Assembly (NCBI GenBank): GCA_013177855.1
Contig: JABLYA010000001.1
Span: 1,777,573 to 1,841,572 of the forward strand
Source of the DNA: Ignavibacteria bacterium
Lineage (GTDB): Bacteria > Bacteroidota > Ignavibacteria > Ch128b
Direction: 5' to 3'
Length of the DNA stretch: 64,000 nucleotides
Under the pieces are notes generated by a model that had not been told where the DNA came from, did no database searches, and was given only the letters and a program-made list of their open reading frames with translations. A program made the translations under genes and the position numbers. Positions 56,767 through 64,000 of the stretch are shown here, in pieces. Position 1 is the first letter of the stretch. Every line of letters begins with the position of its first letter.

Positions 56767-58989
56767 TTATTTTTTAATTACTGCGACTTTCCCAAGTGTT
56801 GTTTGTTCACCATCTTCACTATAAGCGACAATAAAATAAATTCCCGTTGGAACAGGATTATTATTTTTGTCTCTGCCATTCCAGAGAGCAATTCGTCCAC
56901 CGGGAGTTAAAAATTCGTTAACAAAATCACCAGATGAAGTCAGAATTTTTATGGTCGAATTTTTAACTAAACCATCTATCACTAAATTAATGTTTTTTGA
57001 TTCTTCTACAATAAATGGATTAGGATAAATTTTAAGTTTATCGAAACCTTCCCTGGGTTTAACAGAAAATGAGTTATAGCTTGCCATTCCGTAATCAGTG
57101 CCGATGTAAACGGTTCCAGTATTGTTATCAATTGCGATGCTTTTAATGTTGTCGTCAGGAAGCGGTGAATTCTTTGTGTTGAATTGAGCTATGAGACTTG
57201 AACCATCAGGACTCAAAACCCAAACGCCAGTTGTTGTTCCAACCCATTTATTGTTAAGTTGATCCACGGCAATGCAATTGATGTATTGAGTTCTCAAAAT
57301 ATAGATACTCGAAATTCTTTCAGTTGGTCTGGTTGGATCTGGAATTACATACATTCCCTGACTTGTTCCCACCCATATTTCATTTCGGAGATCAATGGCT
57401 ATGCTTGTTGGAGTTGTATTCCCAAATTTATCTCTTGAAATTAATCCCCATGTAGAGGGCATCTTTCCATATTCATTGAAATAAATTAATCCTTCAACCT
57501 GTTGATATTGACCAGCTTTTTCGAGCAAGATCCATTTTGTATCGTTTTGATCAATTACAATGTCTTCTGTTACTACAAGATTTGGATTGACTTCATTAAC
57601 AAAAAATTCCCATGTCGAATCTTTACTTAATTTGATCAGTGAACGATTATCACTTGCACGATAATTCAACATCCAGATATTTCCTTTAGAATCTTCAGCA
57701 AGAGAACGAATGACCACAAAGTTTGGATTTTCAATTACACCGTTTAGTCCATTCACATTTGCACGACTGAATCTAACCATTTGAGTATCATTCTTAATTC
57801 TAATCACACCATTTCCCCAGCCAAGAGCCCAGATCGTATTGTCTGAAGTTACTTTAATTTTATGAATAGCATTTGAGCTCATTTCAGGAAAATCGCTTGT
57901 TGTGAAGTTTTTCCATCCGTCTTTTGATAGACGATAGAAGCCCTTTAATACAACATCTTTACCTGATGCAGCCCAAACATTTCCTTTCTCATCAACAGCA
58001 ATAGAAGGAAAGAAATTCGAATTTGGTCCCGATGGGTAAATCGTTCGTTCTTGATTACCGTCAGTTTCAATTACACCGTTATTTGAGGCTATAAAGATTT
58101 TGTTCTTTTCAACCTGAACATTTCGGAAATTCATTGAATAATTTTCTTTCACAATTGAAAGATTTCCATTGAAATAAAGAGCTAAAATGTTATCAGATAA
58201 AATTAAAAGTGAATCGCCTTTGATTTTTAAATCATTAATTTTTTTAGACTGAAAAATGTTTGTGAAGACAACCCGGAAACTGGAATTAACCAATCTTGCA
58301 ACACCATTAGTCGTTCCAACATAAATTGTGTCTTTGAATTTAATAATTGTCCTGACATCGTTTGATGGTAATCCATTGACTATAGTGAAGTTCCACCAGC
58401 TGTTTGGGTCTAAATAATTTGAATATCCAGCCTTCTGAACCGCAATTCCTTTCTCCGAAGCAACCCATAAAGTATCAAGTGGGAGCACATTATAAATTTT
58501 TGAGTCGATTCCAAAGGAACCAAGTTTTGTGTAAGTATCTCCAAACGATAGAGAGTTTGCATCAATAATGCTTATTCCGAAATCAGTGCATACATAAATT
58601 TTATCACCGTTTGAGATTAGTTTATTAATTTGTTTTTGAGTTTTGTTTGAAAGGGCAATTGTTGTGATTGTTTTTAGTTCATCTTTTTCTGGATTGTATA
58701 TAGATATATAACCTGATTTTCCACCAATCCAGATTTTACCAGATTGATCTTTTTCAAGTGTATTAATAATCAGGTCTTTTAAACCGCTAAGTAGGTTGAA
58801 TTGCTTGAAGTAATTCTGCTTTGAATAGAAGAATACTCCGCCGGAAGTGCCAGCCCACAAACCATCGTTTGTGAGTGTAATTGAATTGACATCAGATTGG
58901 TTGGTATAGTTTTCCCATTTTCCAATCTGAGCAAAAGAAATATTTAAAAAGAATAATGAACCGAATAAGAATAAGATGAATTGACGCAT
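56767..58989 (-). CDS. PorZ-like surface propeller protein with C-terminal sorting-type domain
   Basis: A signal peptide ends SFA followed by Gln. The N-terminal part has Reg_prop blades (GLWAGTSGGVFFYS, then VCTDFGISIIDANSLSFGDTY), a pattern close to PorZ of the T9SS attachment complex as I recall it. Two propellers fill residues 25-640. The last 90 residues start with KIYPNPF and end VAVIKK, a sorting-type or FlgD-like Ig domain that differs from the NYPNPFNP form of the other substrates. A machinery role as PorZ is possible, a plain T9SS substrate is the alternative. AAGGAG precedes the ATG. Confidence 0.7.
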   Translation of the reverse strand: MRQFILFLFGSLFFLNISFAQIGKWENYTNQSDVNSITLTNDGLWAGTSGGVFFYSKQNYFKQFNLLSGLKDLIINTLEKDQSGKIWIGGKSGYISIYNPEKDELKTITTIALSNKTQKQINKLISNGDKIYVCTDFGISIIDANSLSFGDTYTKLGSFGIDSKIYNVLPLDTLWVASEKGIAVQKAGYSNYLDPNSWWNFTIVNGLPSNDVRTIIKFKDTIYVGTTNGVARLVNSSFRVVFTNIFQSKKINDLKIKGDSLLILSDNILALYFNGNLSIVKENYSMNFRNVQVEKNKIFIASNNGVIETDGNQERTIYPSGPNSNFFPSIAVDEKGNVWAASGKDVVLKGFYRLSKDGWKNFTTSDFPEMSSNAIHKIKVTSDNTIWALGWGNGVIRIKNDTQMVRFSRANVNGLNGVIENPNFVVIRSLAEDSKGNIWMLNYRASDNRSLIKLSKDSTWEFFVNEVNPNLVVTEDIVIDQNDTKWILLEKAGQYQQVEGLIYFNEYGKMPSTWGLISRDKFGNTTPTSIAIDLRNEIWVGTSQGMYVIPDPTRPTERISSIYILRTQYINCIAVDQLNNKWVGTTTGVWVLSPDGSSLIAQFNTKNSPLPDDNIKSIAIDNNTGTVYIGTDYGMASYNSFSVKPREGFDKLKIYPNPFIVEESKNINLVIDGLVKNSTIKILTSSGDFVNEFLTPGGRIALWNGRDKNNNPVPTGIYFIVAYSEDGEQTTLGKVAVIKK

Positions 58990-59027
58990 TTGTATATCTC
59001 CTTAATTATGGAGTAAAGGCTGGCTCG

Positions 59028-59861
59028 CTAACTTCCTCTCTTAAGATTTGTAAGCTCAAATATCTTTTCCATTTGATTTAAATATAAACCAAATTTTCCA
59101 AAATTTGAATAATCATTTTTAAGTCCGCCATGAAAATCAGAACCTCCTGATTCAAGTAATGAATATTGAAGTGCAAACTTGTGTAGAAATTCCTGTCTGC
59201 TTTTTTTTATTGTTGGATGATAAACTTCAATCCCATCAAATCCTAATTTAATGAGTTCAAAAAGTTTTCCGTCTGATAAATTGTAAGGATGAGCAAGAAA
59301 AGAAAGACCACCACATGATTTGATTAATTCAATAACTACCTGAGGGGATGAATGGTGTTTTTTTTCATAAGCGTCTGAATAATCACCAAGATATTTTTGA
59401 AAAGCTTCATAATAACTTTTTACAATTTTCTTTTTAATCAAAGCAAAAGCGATGTGCGGTCTTGTAATTGGCTTGCTTTCAGAAAATTGTAAAACTTCGT
59501 CAACTGTAAGATTTACTCCGAGCTTTTTTAAATTGGATAAAATCTTCTCTGCTCTTTTTAATCTTTCTTCTTTGAATTTTTGAAGGTAAAATTTTAGATC
59601 TGGATTGTGGATATTGATGAAATACCCGAGAATGTGAATTTCCTGACCATCAATTTCGCTGCTGACTTCAACACCTGGAATGTTTTGAATTCCTTTTGCT
59701 TCGGCTAAAATAGAAGCTTCGTTTACACCATCAATTGTATCGTGATCTGTTATTGAGATTACTTTTAATCTTTTTTCAACAGCAAATTCAATTACCTCAG
59801 CAATTGAATGTTTACCGTCAGAATAATTTGAATGCAAATGTAAATCTGCTTCGATTTTCAA
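59028..59861 (-). CDS. PHP-domain phosphoesterase
   Basis: The PHP motifs are complete: DLHLHSNYSDG (motif I), ITDHDTIDG (II), PGVEVS (III) and the late SGGSDFHGG (IV), which together bind up to three metal ions. Stand-alone PHP proteins of this size (277) include RNase AM/YciV and nucleotide phosphoesterases acting on 3',5'-bisphosphates or short RNA 5' ends. The exact substrate is not readable. The start is TTG with AGGAGAG upstream. It leads the minus-strand run with the PorZ-like gene 38 bases on. Confidence 0.88.
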   Translation of the reverse strand: MKIEADLHLHSNYSDGKHSIAEVIEFAVEKRLKVISITDHDTIDGVNEASILAEAKGIQNIPGVEVSSEIDGQEIHILGYFINIHNPDLKFYLQKFKEERLKRAEKILSNLKKLGVNLTVDEVLQFSESKPITRPHIAFALIKKKIVKSYYEAFQKYLGDYSDAYEKKHHSSPQVVIELIKSCGGLSFLAHPYNLSDGKLFELIKLGFDGIEVYHPTIKKSRQEFLHKFALQYSLLESGGSDFHGGLKNDYSNFGKFGLYLNQMEKIFELTNLKRGS

Positions 59862-60039
59862 TTTCTCTCCTCATCTGAATGATTGACTTGTCTTACATAC
59901 TTTTCAAATCACAAAAATAATTTACTAATATTAAGAAAATCCTCTTCTTAAACTCTACAGCTTTTTTAGGGGAAATTTTTGTCTTTTATTTCCAATTAAA
60001 TAAAATTAATTTGATATTGAAAATTAAGAGAGTAGAAAA

Positions 60040-60363
60040 TTGGAACAGAAATCAGATAAACATTTTATGCCCTGTTTAAATGAGAATTGTAATAACTACC
60101 ATCTGGTAAGCGATGAAGAACTCGAAATTTTTAAGAAAGATAATAACTACATTGACCTATTGCTTTGTGATGATTGTAAATCGAGGAGAAATGTTTTCCA
60201 CATCCTGCAATGTTTGAGTTGTAAAACAATTTTAGATTTTCTGCCAACATTAGATGATGAAACTCCACAAGTAATCTATGTTGAAAAATGTATGAATTGC
60301 GGTGGGTCCATTGAAGATGAAATTAAAATCATAAGTAATCTTCACAAGCATCTCTTTATTTAA
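60040..60363 (+). CDS. Small cysteine-rich (zinc-ribbon-like) hypothetical protein
   Basis: The 107 residues contain four Cys pairs: C-x4-C near 12-17, CDDC, CLSC and CMNC. They are arranged so that two zinc ribbons could form, with an acidic helix between. No family is recognised and the protein has no signal peptide. The start is TTG and the ribosome-binding site (AGAGAG) is moderate. The 3' end overlaps the convergent methyltransferase gene by eight bases, which supports that both are real. Codon use looks ordinary for the region. Confidence 0.65.
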   Translation: MEQKSDKHFMPCLNENCNNYHLVSDEELEIFKKDNNYIDLLLCDDCKSRRNVFHILQCLSCKTILDFLPTLDDETPQVIYVEKCMNCGGSIEDEIKIISNLHKHLFI

Positions 60364-61138
60364 TTAAATCTCTTCGTCTCAGTTCGTAAAGTATAATTGA
60401 AGAGGAAATTGCAAGATTTAGTGATTCGGCATTTCCAAATGAAGGAATTGAAATAATTTCATCACATTTTGACAAAATTTCTTGAGAAATTCCCTGAGAT
60501 TCATTGCCGAATATTAAAACTAATTTTCCGGGGAAAATAAATTTGGTGATGCTTTTACCTTTAGTTGATGTTCCAATTAATTGAAAGTTATCTTTTTTAA
60601 ATCTGTCCAAGAATTGAATAAAATCAATCTCGTCATAAATATCTAAATGGAAAATTGAACCCATCGAAGCTCTTATAACTTTTGGATTGGTAAGCTCGAC
60701 ACTATCTTTGCTCAAAACAACTGATTTAAAACCAAACCAATCAGCTGTCCGCAATATTGCACCTAAATTTCCAGGGTCTGAAATTTTTTCAAGTGCCAGA
60801 ATGAAATTTTCGTATGAGTTTAAGAGCTTATTAATATTAAAATTTTTTTTCTCAACTAATGCCGCAATTCCAGATGGCGTAACCTCGCTGGAAATTTTCT
60901 TGAATTCGTTTTCTGAAAGTTCGTAAAACTTTATCCCTTTAATATCCTCATATTTTTTTAGAAGAGAGAGATTAGTCTTTGTTACAAATAATTCTTTAAC
61001 AGTCCAATCAGAACGAATTGCTTCATCTATAACTTTTTCTGTTTCAATTAAAAAAGTTTGAGTTTCATCTCGATATTTTTTCAGTTTTAGTTTTGATAGC
61101 TCTTTTAAATGAGATGAAGTTATTCTCTTAATTTCCAT
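60356..61138 (-). CDS. TrmH/SpoU-family RNA 2'-O-ribose methyltransferase
   Basis: The three SPOUT motifs are present: DPGNLGAILRTADWFG, LIFGNESQGIS and IPSFGNAESLNLAISSSIILYE, forming the knotted SAM site. An N-terminal substrate-binding domain of the eL30-like type precedes them (SRLKELSKLKLKKYR-like start). Targets in this family are 23S rRNA (RlmB type) or tRNA Gm18; which one cannot be told. Length (260) is normal. It follows the GH13 gene by 48 bases in the metH run. Confidence 0.9.
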   Translation of the reverse strand: MEIKRITSSHLKELSKLKLKKYRDETQTFLIETEKVIDEAIRSDWTVKELFVTKTNLSLLKKYEDIKGIKFYELSENEFKKISSEVTPSGIAALVEKKNFNINKLLNSYENFILALEKISDPGNLGAILRTADWFGFKSVVLSKDSVELTNPKVIRASMGSIFHLDIYDEIDFIQFLDRFKKDNFQLIGTSTKGKSITKFIFPGKLVLIFGNESQGISQEILSKCDEIISIPSFGNAESLNLAISSSIILYELRRRDLIK

Positions 61139-61186
61139 TTCAAAAATTTTTATGATTTGATGAAGAAAAGTATTTAGGATAACGCT

Positions 61187-62695
61187 TCATTCTTGTTCAA
61201 CTTTAATGAATTCGAAGATTTGTGATTGATAAGGTTTAACATCTAAGTAAAGTCCATTATAAAACATTTCATTGCCATCTCTTATATATTCTTCGTCGCT
61301 TAGTCTGTCTTTAATTAAAAATTTTTTACCTGTTAAATCGAAACTTTCAACTTTAACTTTGCATTGCGATTGATATGGTGAAAGATTTATAACAACTAAA
61401 TCCTTTCTGAATTTTTCATCTTCATAGAGATAGATAATAAAGTTGAAAAAGCCCGGATTTCCTTCCCAGGCGGCAACTGGTTTAAGTAATTTAAAATATG
61501 CTTTTGGTATAGATGAATTTTTAATTGCGTTGAAAAGTTTCTTATAAAAATTTTTTAATTCAGAATTTACTTCCTCATTTTGAAGTCTTCTTAATTGGAT
61601 TGCATGATGAAACTCTTTCCCCTCAAGCTGCCCATCATAAATTAATTTCATTGATGGTAGTGTGTAAATCAAAGTAGCTGCAGCTTTTAATTTTTCATCC
61701 GAGAAAATATGAGCTGATCTTTGTTCATCATGATTTTCAAGAAAAAGAAATCGATTTTTTTGATATGAGAAATTTTTCTTTATGTATTCGTTAATTAAAT
61801 CGACACGATTATCTATTAAGAGTTCGTAAATTAATTTATCGTACACAAAATCAAACCCAAGTTCAAGTAAATCATTTTCACGATGCCAGTAAACTTCTGC
61901 GATGAAAACAAAATCGGGATTTTCTTTTTTTACTTTTGAAATTGCATCATACCAGAATTCTTGTGCAGCAGGTACATAATCTTTTGGTAAAGGATAATCT
62001 TTCCAGTTATCGAAAAATATATCTGACAACAAAAGCATAGACATATCACATCTGACACCATCACATTTCTTACTGAGTTTCAATAGCTCTTTTATCATAA
62101 AATCTCGAACAGATTTAGAGCGATAATCAAGCTGAAGTGTATCTTTCCAGACAGGGGAATAAGGTTCACGTCCATGAGCAAAAATGTATTCTTTCCCCAT
62201 TATGTTGATCTTTATGTAATCTTCCGGGCATTTATTCTTTTTATCTTCAGTTGCCTGTATAAAAAATTCGGGATGTTTTTGGACAACTGGACTATCAATT
62301 GCCAGATGGTTAGGAACAAAATCTAAGATTGTTTTAAGCTTATAATTTTTTTTGATTTTTTCTCGAAATTTTTTATAAACTTCTTCACCACCGAATTCTT
62401 TTGATATCTTATAGGAAGTGATTGCATAAGGTGAACCAATAACATCGTCTTCTTTCCAATCAAGCAAAGATGTTGAATATTTTTTATGTAGCTCAGTCAT
62501 TGAGATAGAAATTTCTCGACTTGCCTGACTTGGCTCGTAAATTCCAAGAAGCCAGAGAAATTCAACGCCAAGCGATTTTATTTCATCAAAAAATTCTGAT
62601 GGAAGGTCAAGAAGATTTTTTATTCCTGAATTTTTTGATTTATGTCTGAAGAAAAATTCTCTAATATCAATCTGGTAAACTAACTTGTGATTCAT
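61187..62695 (-). CDS. GH13 alpha-amylase-family enzyme, cytoplasmic
   Basis: The GH13 regions are all readable: I DFVPNH (H130), II GVRCDMS with nucleophile D217, III FIAEVYW with acid/base E267, IV LENHDEQR with D323. The fold is a (beta/alpha)8 barrel with a short C-terminal beta domain. There is no signal peptide, so it acts on intracellular alpha-glucans or related sugars; substrate and reaction (hydrolysis or transfer) are open. The ATG lies two bases behind the metH stop, an odd partner for it. A trehalose- or maltose-type activity is possible but not shown. Confidence 0.88.
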   Translation of the reverse strand: MNHKLVYQIDIREFFFRHKSKNSGIKNLLDLPSEFFDEIKSLGVEFLWLLGIYEPSQASREISISMTELHKKYSTSLLDWKEDDVIGSPYAITSYKISKEFGGEEVYKKFREKIKKNYKLKTILDFVPNHLAIDSPVVQKHPEFFIQATEDKKNKCPEDYIKINIMGKEYIFAHGREPYSPVWKDTLQLDYRSKSVRDFMIKELLKLSKKCDGVRCDMSMLLLSDIFFDNWKDYPLPKDYVPAAQEFWYDAISKVKKENPDFVFIAEVYWHRENDLLELGFDFVYDKLIYELLIDNRVDLINEYIKKNFSYQKNRFLFLENHDEQRSAHIFSDEKLKAAATLIYTLPSMKLIYDGQLEGKEFHHAIQLRRLQNEEVNSELKNFYKKLFNAIKNSSIPKAYFKLLKPVAAWEGNPGFFNFIIYLYEDEKFRKDLVVINLSPYQSQCKVKVESFDLTGKKFLIKDRLSDEEYIRDGNEMFYNGLYLDVKPYQSQIFEFIKVEQE

Positions 62696-62697
62696 AG

Positions 62698-63999
62698 CTA
62701 AATTGTAAAATATTTTGCTTCTGGATGATGAATGATTATTGCTGATGTACTTTGTTCAGGTACCATTTGAAATCCATCAGTTAAAGTTACTCCAATCCTT
62801 TCGGGTTTTAAAAGCTTAAATAGTATTAACTGATCTTCAAGATTTGGACAAGCAGGATAACCAAAAGAATATCTTGAACCACGGTAGCCCTGTTGAAAAA
62901 GTTTCTTAATATCTTTCGCATCAGCATAATCGATTTTTAATTCCTCTCTAATTTTTTTATGCCAATATTCAGCAAGCGCCTCGGCAGTTTCTACTGAAAG
63001 GCCGTGAAAAAATAGATACTCAGTATAATTATCCGATGAATATAATTGTTTGGAGTGTTCCGTTGCCTGTTCACCGACTGTAACAACATGAAAAGCAACT
63101 ACATCGAATTTTCCACTTTCGACGGGTAATACAAAATCAGAAATGCAAAGGTTCCGTTTATTTATCTGTCTCGGGAAGGTAAAACGAACATACTCTTCCA
63201 ACTCGCAGTTGTGTATATCAATATCCCAGATGTTATAAAGATTTTCTTCAGGGAAATTTTTGGGTTTATAAATGATTAAATCATTTTTTTCTGATTGAGC
63301 AGGGAAGTATCCATAAACTACTTTTGGAATAAGGAGATTGTTTTCTTTTACTTTTGCTTTAAGATTGTTATAGATAGGCAAAACTTTTTCTTCGACCAAT
63401 TTATTATAGTCATCGTCAGAGAGTTTTCTTTTTCTGAATTGCCATTGTCCTCTAAATAAAGCGACTTCATTTACATATTTAAAAACTTCATCAAGGGAAA
63501 TATTCTCAACAATTTTTACACCCCAGAAAGGTGGTTCGGGGATTTCATCAAGGATTGAAACATTTGATTTTTGGAATGCTTTTTCTTCATCAAAGAAAGC
63601 GAGTTTTGCATCACTGCCAACAAGTGTATCTAAAATTTCTTCATCATTAATATTATCAAAATTTGTTCTTGATTCGTTAATCAGTTCGTCAAGATTTTTG
63701 GATTTAATTTTCTCCATAAATTTCAATCCATCAAAGGCATCCTCTGCATACTCAACATATCCCATGTAAATTTTTTTTAAATCCTGTTCAACATATCTTC
63801 TTGTCAAAGCTGCACCGCCAAGCACAACAGGAACTTTCAAATTTCTTTCGTTAAGAACTTCTAAATTTTCTTTCATAATTAGAGTTGATTTAACAAGCAA
63901 ACCGCTCATTCCTATTGCATCAGCATTTTGCTTTTCAAATTCTTCTATCATTTTTTCAATTGGGCACTTGATACCAAGATTATATACAGTGTAACCGTT
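62698..63999 (-). CDS. metH: Cobalamin-dependent methionine synthase, C-terminal part (5' end outside window)
   Basis: The frame is open to the right edge. The visible part starts in the B12-binding domain (NGYTVYNLGIKCPIEKMI, then ADAIGMSGLLVKST and VPVVLGGAALTRRY) and continues with the AdoMet activation domain (RGSRYSFGYPACPNLEDQ and the final HHPEAKYF). MetH makes methionine from homocysteine and methyl-tetrahydrofolate, with B12 as carrier. The cobalamin-ligand His lies outside the window. Methionine synthesis would explain part of the need for the BtuB system nearby. GH13 and trmH-like genes follow in the same direction. Confidence 0.95.
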   Translation of the reverse strand, partial: NGYTVYNLGIKCPIEKMIEEFEKQNADAIGMSGLLVKSTLIMKENLEVLNERNLKVPVVLGGAALTRRYVEQDLKKIYMGYVEYAEDAFDGLKFMEKIKSKNLDELINESRTNFDNINDEEILDTLVGSDAKLAFFDEEKAFQKSNVSILDEIPEPPFWGVKIVENISLDEVFKYVNEVALFRGQWQFRKRKLSDDDYNKLVEEKVLPIYNNLKAKVKENNLLIPKVVYGYFPAQSEKNDLIIYKPKNFPEENLYNIWDIDIHNCELEEYVRFTFPRQINKRNLCISDFVLPVESGKFDVVAFHVVTVGEQATEHSKQLYSSDNYTEYLFFHGLSVETAEALAEYWHKKIREELKIDYADAKDIKKLFQQGYRGSRYSFGYPACPNLEDQLILFKLLKPERIGVTLTDGFQMVPEQSTSAIIIHHPEAKYFTI

Positions 64000-64000
64000 A

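Overview
This 64-kb window comes from an AT-rich chromosome of the Bacteroidota/Chlorobiota lineage, and Ignavibacteria is the best fit. Four things point there. Many secreted proteins end in a type IX secretion (T9SS) sorting domain with the YQNYPNPFNP-type motif typical of that group. Most signal peptides are followed by Gln. Several promoters match the Bacteroidota pattern (-33 TTTG, about 20 nt, -7 TAnnTTTG). TTG starts are common. No tRNA, rRNA, CRISPR array, phage or insertion sequence was recognised. The assignment is inferred from protein style, not from a marker-gene tree.

Layout. 1-2746: four overlapping signalling genes (HDOD, pseudo-histidine kinase, receiver, receiver-DHp). 2741-5618: M24 peptidase, PEBP protein, DUF4097 repeat protein. 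5816-11493 (minus): BNR/VPS10-like secreted protein with a likely C-terminal frameshift, PhoB/PhoR-type two-component pair, queE. 11494-12408: long gene-free spacer. 12409-18146: three T9SS-exported surface proteins, one frameshifted. 18229-18627: a strictly phased 21-bp degenerate array. 18678-22763 (minus): mlaF-like, radA and an OPT transporter. 22991-32855: a five-gene envelope operon (TonB-dependent receptor, DUF4876-like lipoprotein, outer-membrane protein, BNR T9SS protein, gingipain-like/HEAT protein). 32926-35844 (minus): large Ycf48/BNR T9SS protein. 36184-40086: rplM-rpsI-rpsB-tsf-pyrH-frr. 40265-46630: aminotransferase, pckA, M23 peptidase, malic enzyme/phosphotransacetylase. 46718-51147 (minus): cobalamin riboswitch, btuB, btuG-like gene, porQ-like gene. 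51148-54539: acyltransferase, mscL, small lipoprotein, pfkA. 54542-59861 (minus): PHP phosphoesterase, PorZ-like protein, DUF3276 protein, ABC-F ATPase. 60040-64000: zinc-ribbon protein, SpoU methyltransferase, GH13 enzyme and the 3' end of metH.

How the genes work together. The window mixes core functions (translation, the PEP/pyruvate/malate node, glycolysis, B12-dependent methionine synthesis) with a large investment in the cell surface. At least six proteins carry T9SS sorting domains, and two candidate T9SS machinery parts (PorQ-like, PorZ-like) are present. Cobalamin uptake is tied to use: a riboswitch controls btuB and a BtuG-like lipoprotein, while a B12-dependent MetH lies at the right edge.

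The best candidates for something undescribed are the 21-bp phased array, the gingipain-like/HEAT fusion within its receptor operon, and the stripped-down phosphorelay at the left edge.
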